A DNA stretch of 39,341 bases from an uncultured Prochlorococcus sp. GTDB taxonomy: Bacteria; Cyanobacteriota; Cyanobacteriia; PCC-6307; Cyanobiaceae. The DNA lies in NCBI GenBank assembly GCA_902520485.1, contig CABYNZ010000011.1, positions 1-39,341 of the forward strand, written 5' to 3'. Positions 9,132-18,921 of this stretch are shown one piece after another (position 1 is the first letter of the stretch; each line of letters begins with the position of its first letter). The position numbers and the translations under genes were made by a program. A model generated the notes under the pieces. It made no database searches. It was not told where the DNA came from and saw only the letters and a program-made list of their open reading frames with translations.

Positions 9132-10536
9132 GGTTTTTAGCGCAAAATATCTGTTTTACTATAGATTCAAATTTTAATTTAATCTCATCTATTTCTCTCT
9201 CTAAAACGGAGCCAGAAACTATACCTGAACCTGCAGTAAATTCAATATTTTCTTCAATACATCTTGCGCCTCTTATTACCAAAAGAAATGAAGCATTGCC
9301 TGATGAATCAACCCAACCCATTGGAGAAGCATAATTTCCTCTAGGAAAAGACTCAAGAGTGTTTATCCAATCCAATGCTGCATTTTTTGGGTATCCACAA
9401 ACAGCTGGAGATGGATGTAAGTTTTTAAGTAATTCAAAAGGACAAATATTTTCAACTTTAGAGAAAATGAGTGTTTGCAAATGAGAAATATCTCCAAATG
9501 AATTTACCTTGATATCACTTTTTTTAAAGTTTGTTATTTTTGAAACTTCTAAAGATTTAATCAAATGTTGTATTACATAATTATGTTCCTTTAAGTCTTT
9601 AGTACTTTTTAGGAGTTTCTTAAAATTTGAATTAGTAGAGATAGTTCCAGCAAGAGCCTCTAAAGTTAAATTAGGTTTAGAGAAAGAAAATAATTTTTCT
9701 GGAGATGCTCCAAACAAAATATCCTTACTATTCCTTTTCCAAACGTATCTACATGTATTTGGTTGATTCTTTTTAAATCTTTTTAAAATTTCTACTAAAT
9801 CTAATTTATTTTTAAGTTTTATTTTAATCCTATTCGCTAAAACTATCTTTTCGAGGATATCTTTATCTACTAATTGAATTCCTCTATTTACTACTTTTTT
9901 CATTTTTGTTTTAGAAGTTTCTAAGGAGCGTGAGAAATCATCAATAAAAGGGGAATCAAAACTAGTTTTTAAGACAGATGATTTTATTAATTCTGAGCCA
10001 GAATTAATAACTTGATTTCTAATTGTCCATATTTCTTCAATTAATGTTCTTAATGATGATTTACCTTCAACATGACCATTGATTCTTAACCAGCAATTCT
10101 TGCCACTTTTAGTAATTAATATTTTTGGCAAAATGGCTTCCAAACTAGGGATATCTGAAGGTAAATTCTTATTATTCAAATTTTCAGAGAAAGAAAATAA
10201 ATAAATTATTTTTGAAAGTGCAGAATTATGCGATTCATTAGTTAAGTTAATTAAATTTTTAAAATTCTCAGAATTAAACTCTTTTGCTACCTCAAATCTT
10301 TTTGGGCCATCCAGAGTAACATATTTACACTTCTCGAAAGCTATATATGAAATGCCATCAGATTCCTCCCAAAATGAAGAAAACGGATATTGATTTATTA
10401 ACAATTCATAAACTTGGAATAAATCAATACAAGGAATCTCAACACAAATACTCACTAATCCAGAATTTTCAACTTTCTTATCGAAAGAGGAAAATACATC
10501 TTTTAAAAAATCTGTTAAGTTTAAATCATTTTTCAT
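9124..10536 (-). CDS. menF: isochorismate synthase
   Basis: MenF converts chorismate to isochorismate, the first committed step to phylloquinone. The 470-residue protein has a poorly conserved N-terminal half and a C-terminal chorismate-binding domain. In the latter are [13 protein letters not shown], the EALAGTI segment, [12 protein letters not shown], and the terminal [17 protein letters not shown] signature shared by isochorismate, anthranilate and aminodeoxychorismate synthases. Assignment to MenF rather than TrpE or PabB rests on the CGYPK and [12 protein letters not shown] pattern and on the position beside menA-menC-menE-menI. It is divergent from menA with a 101-base gap. Confidence 0.9.
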   Translation of the reverse strand: MKNDLNLTDFLKDVFSSFDKKVENSGLVSICVEIPCIDLFQVYELLINQYPFSSFWEESDGISYIAFEKCKYVTLDGPKRFEVAKEFNSENFKNLINLTNESHNSALSKIIYLFSFSENLNNKNLPSDIPSLEAILPKILITKSGKNCWLRINGHVEGKSSLRTLIEEIWTIRNQVINSGSELIKSSVLKTSFDSPFIDDFSRSLETSKTKMKKVVNRGIQLVDKDILEKIVLANRIKIKLKNKLDLVEILKRFKKNQPNTCRYVWKRNSKDILFGASPEKLFSFSKPNLTLEALAGTISTNSNFKKLLKSTKDLKEHNYVIQHLIKSLEVSKITNFKKSDIKVNSFGDISHLQTLIFSKVENICPFELLKNLHPSPAVCGYPKNAALDWINTLESFPRGNYASPMGWVDSSGNASFLLVIRGARCIEENIEFTAGSGIVSGSVLEREIDEIKLKFESIVKQIFCAKNPR

Positions 10537-10637
10537 TACTTATTGAAAATAACTAAAAATGATGCAATAAAGTAAAAAATGTAACTCAATTTATAAACTA
10601 CATTCAATAATTATCTAATTTTGCGCGTTAATTAAAA

Positions 10638-11555
10638 ATGGACGAAGATAAAAAAAAATTATGGAAAAAAGCAATAAAATGGCCTCTTTATTCTGTTGCC
10701 ATACTTCCAGTTTTAATAACAGGGGCTTACTTACTCAATCAATATAAAGAGGTAAAAATTTATAATTTGATTTCATTTACTTTAGCTGCAATTTTGATAT
10801 TACTTTGGGAAAATCTAACTAATGATTTATACGACGCAGAAACAGGAATCGATGAATTTAAATTCCATTCAATTGTAAATCTTGTAAAAAATAAAAAAAT
10901 AATTTCATTTATTGCATATACATCTTTAGTTATTGGTTTATTAATAATTTTAATTATTTCAGTATCAACAAGTATAAACATTTTTATTTTGGTGGCAGCT
11001 TGCTGCTTCTTAGGATATTTATATCAAGGTCCTCCTTTTAGATTGGGCTATCAAGGTTTAGGAGAACCATTATGCTGGCTTGCATTTGGACCTTTTGCGT
11101 ACTCTGCAATCTTAATTGCGTTAAATCCGTCTAATATTTACTTCGAAGATATTCCATGGAAGGTTTCTTTATTACTTGGTTCAGGACCTTCCTTGGCAAC
11201 AACTCTTGTATTATTTTGTTCTCATTTTCATCAAATTTCTGAAGATAAAAAGCATGGGAAAAATTCGCCTTTAGTTCGCTTAGGAGCAAAAAAAGGTTCT
11301 CAATTTGTGCCTTGGATAATTTTTACAATATATATTTTTCAACTTTTCATAATAGTTTATGGATTTATTCCAGTTTTTTGCATCCTTTATTTGCTTAGTT
11401 TCCCTCAAGCAATAAGACTTATAAATTTATTAAAATCTTCGTATGCAAAACCTTCTGCAATAAAAAATTGCAAATTCGTCGCAATAAAATTTCAAACTCT
11501 TAATGGAATTGGTTTAATCACAGGATTAATATTTAATTACTTGCTAAATAAATGA
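10638..11555 (+). CDS. menA: 1,4-dihydroxy-2-naphthoate phytyltransferase
   Basis: MenA is a membrane prenyltransferase of the UbiA superfamily that attaches a phytyl chain to 1,4-dihydroxy-2-naphthoate on the way to phylloquinone. The 305 residues contain about eight hydrophobic spans. The first Asp-rich motif, NDLYDAETGID (residues 62-72), matches NDxxDxxxD for Mg-diphosphate binding. A conserved loop GYLYQGPPFRLGYQGLGE follows near 130-147. The second polar loop (SHFHQISEDKKHGKNSPLVRLG) provides the other binding site. The gene leads the menA-menC-menE run; its stop overlaps the menC start by 4 bases (ATGA). Phytyl rather than polyprenyl substrate is inferred from the cyanobacterial context. 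Confidence 0.93.
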   Translation: MDEDKKKLWKKAIKWPLYSVAILPVLITGAYLLNQYKEVKIYNLISFTLAAILILLWENLTNDLYDAETGIDEFKFHSIVNLVKNKKIISFIAYTSLVIGLLIILIISVSTSINIFILVAACCFLGYLYQGPPFRLGYQGLGEPLCWLAFGPFAYSAILIALNPSNIYFEDIPWKVSLLLGSGPSLATTLVLFCSHFHQISEDKKHGKNSPLVRLGAKKGSQFVPWIIFTIYIFQLFIIVYGFIPVFCILYLLSFPQAIRLINLLKSSYAKPSAIKNCKFVAIKFQTLNGIGLITGLIFNYLLNK

Positions 11556-12517
11556 ACTTAATATTTCAAAAAAAATCTTATAGCTTTAAGTTATCGGCCA
11601 AAGTAGAAAATTCTAAAACCAATTACCACACAAAATCGGGTTGGATAATTAAATTAATAAGTAATGATAAAAAAATAGGGTTTGGAGAAGTTTCACCGCT
11701 ACATAAAAAAGACTTAAAAAAGTGTGGGAAACAACTAGATATGATCCCTGAGTATATAGAGGAATTTAATTTATCTGAGCAAATAAATATTTTTCACCCA
11801 TGTATTCAATCTGCAATAAATTCTGCATTAGCTGAGATCAATGGGAAAATAATTTTTAAAAAAAAATACTACTTTGATGAAATTGGTAAAACAGCCATAT
11901 TGTTAAATCATGAAAATGTAGTTTCAGATCTAAATGATATTAAAAAAAGACATTGTGATATTGGAAAATCATTAACTTTAAAATGGAAAGTAGCACTAAA
12001 AAATAACCATGAGGAAGAAGCAAAATTAGAAGAAATTTTAAGCAAAATAGGTAATAATATTAAGTTAAGAATAGATGCTAATGGTTCTTGGGGAAGAGAC
12101 ATAGCTAATAGATGGGCTGATATCTTGAAAGATAATGAAAATATAGATTGGTTAGAACAACCTCTCTGTGTTGATGATATTGATGGACTGACAGAACTAA
12201 ACAAAAAAATTCCAATAGCTTTAGACGAATCACTTTTAAAATTTCCAACTTTGATTGATGAGTGGAAGGGTTGGCAAATTAGAAGGCCTTCTCAAGAAAA
12301 TAATCCAGTTAAACTTTTAAGAGAATTAGAAAATAAAAAAGCTTTAATATCTATAAGTACCTCATTTGAAACTGGAATAGGAAAGAGATGGCTCCATCAT
12401 TTATCTTCTCTACAATTACAAGGACCAACGCCAAAAGTTCCTGGTTTAGCAATGAATAAATTCCCTAATTCGTTTCTATTTTTAAATGAAGCAAAAAAGA
12501 TATGGGATCAACTATGA
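11552..12517 (+). CDS. menC: o-succinylbenzoate synthase
   Basis: MenC, an enolase-superfamily enzyme, dehydrates SHCHC to o-succinylbenzoate. In the 321 residues one sees the KxK at 144-146 (LKWKV), the metal ligands D175 (RIDANGSW), E202 (WLEQPL) and D225 (ALDES), in proper order and spacing for the barrel. The second catalytic lysine, expected in a K-P-S/T motif on the sixth strand, appears as IRRPSQ (R244/R245). The C-terminal STSFETGIGKRWL fits cyanobacterial MenC. It overlaps menA upstream (4 bases) and menE downstream (4 bases if menE starts at 12514), so translation is probably coupled. Confidence 0.9.
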   Translation: MNLIFQKKSYSFKLSAKVENSKTNYHTKSGWIIKLISNDKKIGFGEVSPLHKKDLKKCGKQLDMIPEYIEEFNLSEQINIFHPCIQSAINSALAEINGKIIFKKKYYFDEIGKTAILLNHENVVSDLNDIKKRHCDIGKSLTLKWKVALKNNHEEEAKLEEILSKIGNNIKLRIDANGSWGRDIANRWADILKDNENIDWLEQPLCVDDIDGLTELNKKIPIALDESLLKFPTLIDEWKGWQIRRPSQENNPVKLLRELENKKALISISTSFETGIGKRWLHHLSSLQLQGPTPKVPGLAMNKFPNSFLFLNEAKKIWDQL

Positions 12518-13716
12518 AAAATAAAATTCATACTATTGAAGTTGAAAATAACGAAACTCAATCTGTAAAAAAAATTATTGAAAAAATTAGGGAGAATAAA
12601 ATTATACATGTAAAAAACAAATTTTATGAAGACAAAGATGTATTAGATTCAATTACTGAAAATGGGCCAGCAATTATCTTAAACAGTAGTGGGAGTTCTG
12701 GAAAACCGAGACAATGTTTTCACCATTTAAATAATCTTATATTATCTGCAACTACATCAGGTCAATGGCTAATAGAGCAAGGATTTGAATTACAAAACTG
12801 CTTAATTTTAAATACTTTACCCCTGAACCATATAAGTGGATTAATGCCAATTTTTAGAAGTCAAACTTGGGGATGTGATTGTATTAATATTTCTCCGAAT
12901 TTGATAAAAAAAACTCGAGAACTTTTACATTTCACAATTAAATTTAAAAAAAACAAAAAACACTTGATTACGTCATTAGTACCTACCCAATTACAAAGAC
13001 TTTTAGCTCAAAAAGATGGAATTAGTTGGCTAAAAATTTTTGATCTAATTTGGGTAGGTGGAGCTTCAATTCCAGACGAAACTGCAGAACAATGCATAAA
13101 AGAAAAAATAAAATTAGCACCTTGTTACGGCTCAACTGAAACAGCAGCAATGGTTACGAGTTTAAAACCAAAAGAATTTTTAATGGGTTTTAAAAATGTT
13201 GGAGAAATACTACCTGATACAAAAATAAGAATTAACACACAAGGATTAATCGAGATAAAATCAGCCAGAATTGGAATCGAAATAATAGATTCTTTAAAAA
13301 CTGAAAATTTCAAAAATAAAAATGGGTGGTGGCAAACAAGTGATTTAGGAGAAATTAAGCAAATCAATAATTCTTACTATTTAAAATTTATTGGAAGAAG
13401 TGATAATGCCTTTAATTCAGGAGGAGAAGTTGTTTTCCCTGAAATAATTGAATCTAGATTAAATGATTTCATTATGAAAGAAAATATCCCAATTAATAAA
13501 TTCAATATTTCGAAAGTATCTAACAAATTATGGGGAAATAAAATTAAAGTAATAGTTGAATTTAGAGAACTTACAAATGATAAAAATATTGAAATTTCTT
13601 TAAATTTATTAAAAAATTTTTCTCAAAGTTGGCCTAAACATGAAAAGCCTGAAAAATGGATTGTTAAAAACAAAAATAGCATTACAGAAAAAATAAACTA
13701 TAAATTTAAAAAATAA
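12514..13716 (+). CDS. menE: o-succinylbenzoate-CoA ligase
   Basis: MenE activates o-succinylbenzoate with ATP and CoA. It belongs to the ANL adenylate-forming superfamily but is short (400 residues). The phosphate loop reads LNSSGSSGKPRQ, the A5 motif is CYGSTETAAM, and the A7/A8 region is WWQTSDLGEI to KFIGRSDNAFNSGGEVVFP. The final A10-like lysine is in SITEKINYK, where the usual GK is EK. I chose ATG 12514 rather than the upstream in-frame ATG 12502, because it makes an ATGA overlap with the menC stop, as at the menA/menC boundary. Its 3' end is 3 bases from convergent menI. Confidence 0.9.
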   Translation: MKNKIHTIEVENNETQSVKKIIEKIRENKIIHVKNKFYEDKDVLDSITENGPAIILNSSGSSGKPRQCFHHLNNLILSATTSGQWLIEQGFELQNCLILNTLPLNHISGLMPIFRSQTWGCDCINISPNLIKKTRELLHFTIKFKKNKKHLITSLVPTQLQRLLAQKDGISWLKIFDLIWVGGASIPDETAEQCIKEKIKLAPCYGSTETAAMVTSLKPKEFLMGFKNVGEILPDTKIRINTQGLIEIKSARIGIEIIDSLKTENFKNKNGWWQTSDLGEIKQINNSYYLKFIGRSDNAFNSGGEVVFPEIIESRLNDFIMKENIPINKFNISKVSNKLWGNKIKVIVEFRELTNDKNIEISLNLLKNFSQSWPKHEKPEKWIVKNKNSITEKINYKFKK

Positions 13717-13719
13717 TAA

Positions 13720-14043
<324 letters not shown>

Positions 14044-14052
14044 TTAAATAAA

Positions 14053-15240
14053 TTATCTATCAACAGATCCCATAATGACATCTATTGAACCGAGGATTGC
14101 CATAATATCAGCGATTTTGGCACCTTTAAGAATATGAGGCAATATTTGCAGATTATTTAAATCAGCTGCTCTGATTTTAAATCTCCATGGGGTAACTTCA
14201 TTATTTCCTTGAATAAATACACCTATTTCTCCTTTGCCGGACTCTAATCTTGTATATAATTCTCCGTTAGGAATTTTAAAAGTTGGAGCAACCTTCTTAG
14301 CTACATATTGATAGTCAATACCAAATATTTCACTTTTCTTATCTTCAGTCGCCATTCTTTGAGCTTCTAAATTTTCTGTTGGACCTCCTGGAATCATTTT
14401 GCAGGCTTGGCGAATGATGCTTAATGATTGTCTCATCTCTTCAACTCTTACTCGATATCTCGCATAACAATCTCCTTCTTTTTCTGAAGCAATCTGCCAA
14501 TCAAAATCGTCATAACATTCATAACTATCGACTTTCCTTAGATCCCAGGAAACTCCAGAAGCTCTAAGCATTGGCCCAGACAAAGACCAATTAATTGCCT
14601 GGTCTCTTTGTATTGTTCCTAGACCTTCAATTCTTTTTCTAAAAATTGGATTATTTGTAATTAATTTTTCGTATTCATCTACCTTAGGACCAAACCAATC
14701 GCAAAAGTCTATACATTTTTCTAACCATCCGTATGGGAGATCACATGCGACACCGCCTATCCTAAAGAAATTATTATTTATTAGCCTTTGTCCAGTAGCA
14801 GCTTCCCAGAGATCATAGATCATCTCTCTTTCTCTAAAAATATAGAAAAATGGAGTTTGAGCTCCTACGTCTGCTAAAAAGGGACCAAGCCATAAAAGAT
14901 GATTAGCAATACGATTAAGTTCGAGCATAAGAACTCTGATGTAACTAGCTCTTTTGGGAACTGGAATATTAGCTAATCTTTCAGGAGCATTTACTACAAT
15001 AGCTTCATAAAACATTCCTGCTGCATAATCCATTCTGCTTACATAAGGGACATACATTACATTTGTTCTATTTTCAGCTATCTTTTCCATTCCTCTATGT
15101 AAATATCCAATTACTGGCTCACAATCAATGACATTCTCACCATCAAGAGTTACAACTAACCTTAAAACCCCATGCATTGAAGGATGGTGAGGGCCGAAAT
15201 TGACCACCATTGGTTCTGTTCTAGTCTCTAGCTGAGCCAT
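14053..15240 (-). CDS. ndhH: NAD(P)H-quinone oxidoreductase subunit H
   Basis: NdhH (NuoD/49-kDa homologue) is a peripheral-arm subunit of the cyanobacterial NDH-1 complex, forming part of the plastoquinone pocket. The 395 residues match the family. Recognisable stretches are [18 protein letters not shown] at the N-terminus, [10 protein letters not shown], the [11 protein letters not shown] segment, and the C-terminal [17 protein letters not shown], which ends with the conserved GxxDxxxGxxDR of this subunit. It stands apart from the ndhAIGE and ndhDF groups in this window, as usual in Prochlorococcus. menI follows 9 bases downstream on the same strand. Confidence 0.97.
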   Translation of the reverse strand: MAQLETRTEPMVVNFGPHHPSMHGVLRLVVTLDGENVIDCEPVIGYLHRGMEKIAENRTNVMYVPYVSRMDYAAGMFYEAIVVNAPERLANIPVPKRASYIRVLMLELNRIANHLLWLGPFLADVGAQTPFFYIFREREMIYDLWEAATGQRLINNNFFRIGGVACDLPYGWLEKCIDFCDWFGPKVDEYEKLITNNPIFRKRIEGLGTIQRDQAINWSLSGPMLRASGVSWDLRKVDSYECYDDFDWQIASEKEGDCYARYRVRVEEMRQSLSIIRQACKMIPGGPTENLEAQRMATEDKKSEIFGIDYQYVAKKVAPTFKIPNGELYTRLESGKGEIGVFIQGNNEVTPWRFKIRAADLNNLQILPHILKGAKIADIMAILGSIDVIMGSVDR

Positions 15241-15278
15241 TCGAAATTTAACTTCTAAACAAATCTTAGTCGAAAGTT

Positions 15279-16181
15279 ATGCAAACTGACCTATCTGATT
15301 CATCTTTTTTCAATCATAAATCAGTGATGACAGATGAGATTATGGCCTCATTAGAGCATTACCCACTTATACATAACAATCAACTTAAAGGAATAGACGC
15401 AACTTTAGGCGGAGGCGGGCACTCTTATCATTTATTGAGAAAATATTCGGATTTAAATATAATTGGACTTGATCAAGATCAATTCGCAAGAAAATCAGCA
15501 TTAAAAAAACTTGATGAGTTTAAAAGTAGGCTTGATATTAAGGCTACAAATTTTGCGGATTTTGTACCAAAAGAAAAAGTTGCTTTTGTTATTGCAGATC
15601 TTGGAGTTAATAGCAACCAACTTGATGACCCTAAAAGAGGATTTAGTTTCCAAAAAGATGGTCCGCTTGATATGCGCATGAATCCTTTGCTTGATGTTGA
15701 TGCAGAGAAATTAATTGAGGTTTTAAATGAAAAAGATCTCGCTAACCTAATTTATAAATATGGAGAAGAGAGATTATCAAGAAAGATTGCTAGGAAAATA
15801 AAAATGGATTTGAAGGAAAATGGGAAATATTCTGGGACAAAAGAATTAGCCTATTCTATTGCAGGCTGCTTTCCACCAAAACAAAGATATAAAAAAATAC
15901 ACCCAGCAACACGAACATTTCAAGCACTAAGAATTGCTGTCAATAAAGAAATTGAAGTATTAGAAAAATTTTTGCAAGTTGTACCTGAATGGCTTTTGCC
16001 AGGAGGTATTGTTTCTATTATTAGTTTTCATTCCCTGGAGGATAGGTTAGTTAAAAATTCTTTTAAAAATGATCAAAGACTAAAAAACCTGACAAAAAAG
16101 CCAATAACTCCTTCCGAAAAAGAAGTCGAACTCAATAAAAGAGCTAGAAGTGGAAAATTAAGAATTGCTCAATTAAAATAA
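15279..16181 (+). CDS. rsmH: 16S rRNA (cytosine(1402)-N(4))-methyltransferase
   Basis: RsmH (MraW) methylates N4 of C1402 in 16S rRNA using S-adenosylmethionine. The 300-residue protein begins with NHKSVMTDEIMASLEHYP, followed by the SAM-binding DATLGGGGHSYHLL near residues 41-54. The family motif ADLGVNSNQLDDPKRGFSF and the DMRM box come next. The C-terminal part includes HPATRTFQALRIAVNKE and VSIISFHSLEDRLVK, all strongly conserved in RsmH. The gene is divergent from ndhH (38-base gap) and convergent with the cysteine desulfurase (13-base gap). No cell-division cluster surrounds it, unlike in many other bacteria. Confidence 0.97.
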   Translation: MQTDLSDSSFFNHKSVMTDEIMASLEHYPLIHNNQLKGIDATLGGGGHSYHLLRKYSDLNIIGLDQDQFARKSALKKLDEFKSRLDIKATNFADFVPKEKVAFVIADLGVNSNQLDDPKRGFSFQKDGPLDMRMNPLLDVDAEKLIEVLNEKDLANLIYKYGEERLSRKIARKIKMDLKENGKYSGTKELAYSIAGCFPPKQRYKKIHPATRTFQALRIAVNKEIEVLEKFLQVVPEWLLPGGIVSIISFHSLEDRLVKNSFKNDQRLKNLTKKPITPSEKEVELNKRARSGKLRIAQLK

Positions 16182-16194
16182 GAGCCAATAATTT

Positions 16195-17340
16195 CTAGCG
16201 TAATGATCTGATCGTATTTGTAAGAATATGAATTGCTTGTTTTATATCTTTTGAATTAGTGCTTAATCCAATACTTAACCTTATTGAGGATTCTGCTTCT
16301 TTTAAAGACCTACCTAAGGCTAGTAAAACATGAGATGGTTCACCATTACTACATGCAGAACCACTAGAACAAATTATTTTAGATTTTAAAAGTTTATGAA
16401 ACTTTGCCCCGTTTAAATCCAATACAGTCAAATTTAAATTGTGAGGTAATCTTTTTTCTATGGAGCCATTAATTAATAAACCAGAATTATTTTCTAACAA
16501 ACCCTTTAAAAGGGTATTTCTATGCAAAAGTAATTTCTCAGCATTATTTTTTTGATTAAAAACTGCTATCTCTATTGCTTTAGCAAAGCCAACTACTAAA
16601 GGAAGAGGTAATGTACCAGACCTGAGACCATATTCCTGACCTCCTCCAACAATTAAAGGATCAAGATTCATTTCTTCATCAATCAAAAGAAGTCCTATCC
16701 CTTTAGGACCATATATTTTATGAGAACTCATCGTTATCATATTTACATCTGATAAAAGATTGTCTAACTCGATATAACCTAAACATTGTGCAAAATCAGA
16801 GTGAAAAGTTATTCCTCGCGATTTACATATCTTTGAAATATTCTCTACAGGCTGGATAACTCCTATTTCGTTATTTGCCAACATAACACTCACCAGAAAT
16901 GTATCTTCTCTTATATTTTTTCTGAATTTTTCTTCTGAAATTAAGCCATCTTTCTCAGGATTAATTTCTGTAACCATAAATCCCTCTTTTTTTAGTTGGT
17001 TTAGTGGCTCCAAAACAGCTTTATGCTCTGTTTTTAAGGTAATAATATGTCCATAATTTCCTGTTTTTTTATAGAAATTTCTAGCAAAACCTAATAGAGC
17101 TAAGTTATTAGATTCAGTTGCCCCGCTTGTAAAAATAACTTTTTTATTCTTAAGAAATAAATTTTGTTCTATTTTTTCTCTTGAGGCTTCCAATATAGCG
17201 CTTGCGTTAATCCCCGCCAAATTAGATTTGCTTGCAGGGTTAGAAAATATCTCACTCCAAAAAGGTTTCATAGAATCAACAACATCTTTGGAGCAAGGAG
17301 TCGAAGATTGATAATCGAGTAGTATGGGATTTGATAGCAT
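16195..17340 (-). CDS. cysteine desulfurase (NifS/IscS class)
   Basis: A PLP enzyme of 381 residues that removes sulfur from cysteine for iron-sulfur cluster or thio-cofactor synthesis. The N-terminal DYQSSTPCSKDVVDSM is typical of the family. The SGATESNNLAL motif binds PLP phosphate, PLP lysine is K208 in MSSHKIYGPKG, and the reactive cysteine is C330 in CSSGSACSNGEPSHVL, of the class I (NifS/IscS) loop type. Cyanobacteria carry several paralogues, so I do not assign IscS or NifS. The gene starts 59 bases from the divergent rre1. Confidence 0.9.
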   Translation of the reverse strand: MLSNPILLDYQSSTPCSKDVVDSMKPFWSEIFSNPASKSNLAGINASAILEASREKIEQNLFLKNKKVIFTSGATESNNLALLGFARNFYKKTGNYGHIITLKTEHKAVLEPLNQLKKEGFMVTEINPEKDGLISEEKFRKNIREDTFLVSVMLANNEIGVIQPVENISKICKSRGITFHSDFAQCLGYIELDNLLSDVNMITMSSHKIYGPKGIGLLLIDEEMNLDPLIVGGGQEYGLRSGTLPLPLVVGFAKAIEIAVFNQKNNAEKLLLHRNTLLKGLLENNSGLLINGSIEKRLPHNLNLTVLDLNGAKFHKLLKSKIICSSGSACSNGEPSHVLLALGRSLKEAESSIRLSIGLSTNSKDIKQAIHILTNTIRSLR

Positions 17341-17399
17341 TATGTTTAGTATATAAAATTCTGTTTATTACTAGAAAATCAAATTTAAGAATTTAAAAA

Positions 17400-18128
17400 A
17401 TGAATGAAATTAATCAAATAAATAATGAACCGGTAAGAAAATCAAGAATTTTATTAGTTGATGATGAACCTGGTTTAAGAACAGCTGTTAAAACATTTTT
17501 AGAAGATGAAGGCTTTGAAATATTTGTAGCAGTTGATGGCGAGGATGGTTGGGAAAAAGCTCAAACAACTTTCCCCGATTTAATAATTAGCGATGTTATG
17601 ATGCCACGAGCCAACGGTTATGATTTATTAGAAAAAATTAGAGAGGATGAAAAATTAGGAGGAACTCCAGTTATTTTTCTAACTGCAAAAGGAATGACCC
17701 TAGACAGAACAGAAGGTTATCTTGCAGGAGTTGATGATTATATTTCCAAACCTTTCGATCCCGATGAATTAGCTGCAAGAGTTAAAAATGTAATCAACAG
17801 ACAAGAACGACTATTAAAAGAAGCGGCACGATTCGCAGATATTGACGTAAGCAAAATGGCAAAACAAATTACTGAAATAAAATCTATGCTCACAGACCAA
17901 AACCAAACTAATCCAGAAAATAAAATTAATCTTCATAGTTTTACTCCTAGAGAAGCAAGTGTGCTTCAACTAGTAGCAGAGGGACTGATGAACAAGGAAA
18001 TTGCTAGAAAGCTTGAAACATCAATTAGAAATGTGGAGAAATATGTAAGTAGACTTTTTATCAAGACAGGTACATCTAGCCGAACAGAATTAGTTCGTTA
18101 TGCACTTGAAAATCATTTAGTAAAATAA
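17400..18128 (+). CDS. two-component response regulator Rre1 (Ycf29-like), NarL/LuxR type
   Basis: A 242-residue response regulator. The receiver domain (about 15-135) has the acidic pair D21/D22, the phospho-acceptor D65 in LIISDVMMPRANGYD, the switch threonine in FLTAKG, and K117 in ISKPFDPDELAARV. A linker with a short helix joins a LuxR-type helix-turn-helix (about 182-242) with FTPREASVLQLVAEGLMNKE and VEKYVSRLFIKTG. Receiver plus GerE-type output with this sequence matches the cyanobacterial/algal Ycf29 family, whose Synechocystis member Rre1 is the partner of Hik2 and controls stress and redox-linked genes. The paralogue assignment is by pattern recognition; the domain call is certain. 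No kinase is adjacent. Confidence 0.88.
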   Translation: MNEINQINNEPVRKSRILLVDDEPGLRTAVKTFLEDEGFEIFVAVDGEDGWEKAQTTFPDLIISDVMMPRANGYDLLEKIREDEKLGGTPVIFLTAKGMTLDRTEGYLAGVDDYISKPFDPDELAARVKNVINRQERLLKEAARFADIDVSKMAKQITEIKSMLTDQNQTNPENKINLHSFTPREASVLQLVAEGLMNKEIARKLETSIRNVEKYVSRLFIKTGTSSRTELVRYALENHLVK

Positions 18129-18129
18129 A

Positions 18130-18831
18130 TTATTTAATTTTTTCGAATTCAATTAGTTTTGAAAAATAAAAAGGAGCTTGATTTAATTTCTTTTTAACAA
18201 CTTTAAATCCTCTTTCTTTAGCAGCATTAATAATACCCTTTTCTTTCAATGTATATGCCCTTGTAGTTTTACTTGGCCCAGGAAATAATTTTCCAATATT
18301 TTTTAGAACAGCAAGAACTGGAGTGTAAGGAGCAAAGCTAACGATTAGTTTTTCTTTGCTTAAATCGCATAGATGTTGAACCATTTCTTCTGCGACCGGT
18401 TGAGGATAATGAATAAATACATCCAAACAAACTACAACATCAAATATTCCTTTTAATTTTTCCAGATCACAGACTTCATATTTAATTTTACCTTGACTCA
18501 AACCTAATTCATGAATGCGTTTTTTTGTTTCTTTAATCATTTCAGAAGAAATATCGCTCACCTGTAGTTCTTTTATACCGAGTCTTAATAAAGGTATGGA
18601 AAGACTTCCTACACCACAGCCTGCATCACAATAACTTTTTTTTGTTAGTTCAGGATAATTTTTGATGTATGAGACTACATCATCTACAGTTTTTTGATGT
18701 CCTTTCCTAATATTTTTCTGAACTGTATTAATTTCATCAGATTTGCTATAAATTTTATTCCATCTTTCAAAGCCAGTTCCATTAAAATACTCTCTTACTT
18801 CACTTTTTTCGATAATCTTATTTGACGTCAT
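18130..18831 (-). CDS. chlM: magnesium-protoporphyrin IX O-methyltransferase
   Basis: ChlM transfers a methyl group from SAM to the 13-propionate of Mg-protoporphyrin IX in chlorophyll synthesis. The 233 residues start with a REYFNGTGFERWNKIYS segment characteristic of ChlM/BchM. SAM motif I follows as YCDAGCGVGSLSIPLL (glycine-rich loop at 69-75). Later motifs are VSDISSEMI and VVCLDVFIHYPQ. The C-terminal REKGF-type end (AAKERGFKVVKKKLNQAPFYFSKLIE) also fits. The enzyme works at the membrane after Mg-chelatase; none of the partner genes is nearby. It is convergent with rre1 (1-base gap) and divergent from purE across a 90-base region containing a GC-rich palindrome. Confidence 0.95.
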   Translation of the reverse strand: MTSNKIIEKSEVREYFNGTGFERWNKIYSKSDEINTVQKNIRKGHQKTVDDVVSYIKNYPELTKKSYCDAGCGVGSLSIPLLRLGIKELQVSDISSEMIKETKKRIHELGLSQGKIKYEVCDLEKLKGIFDVVVCLDVFIHYPQPVAEEMVQHLCDLSKEKLIVSFAPYTPVLAVLKNIGKLFPGPSKTTRAYTLKEKGIINAAKERGFKVVKKKLNQAPFYFSKLIEFEKIK

Positions 18832-18871
18832 AGTATTCTATGAAAATTTATCCTTATTTATACTAACTAAC

Positions 18872-18895
18872 TGGCGCCAAATTAATTGCACGCCA
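18872..18895. promoter_or_regulatory. GC-rich palindrome between divergent chlM and purE
   Basis: The perfect 8-base palindrome TGGCGCCA (18872-18879) stands out in a very AT-rich gap. A second CGCCA at 18891-18895 can pair with the TGGCG at 18872-18876. It lies about 41 bases from the chlM start and 27 bases from the purE end of the gap. It could be an operator or part of a small hairpin; no known regulator is identified. Confidence 0.25.
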
Positions 18896-18921
18896 TTATA
18901 GGAAAGAATTGATTTGTTATT

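Noticed and set aside
11908..12204. 98-codon minus-strand ORF inside menC
   Set aside because: Antisense to the catalytic core of MenC; rich in Ser/Leu, as expected of an antisense frame in AT-rich DNA.
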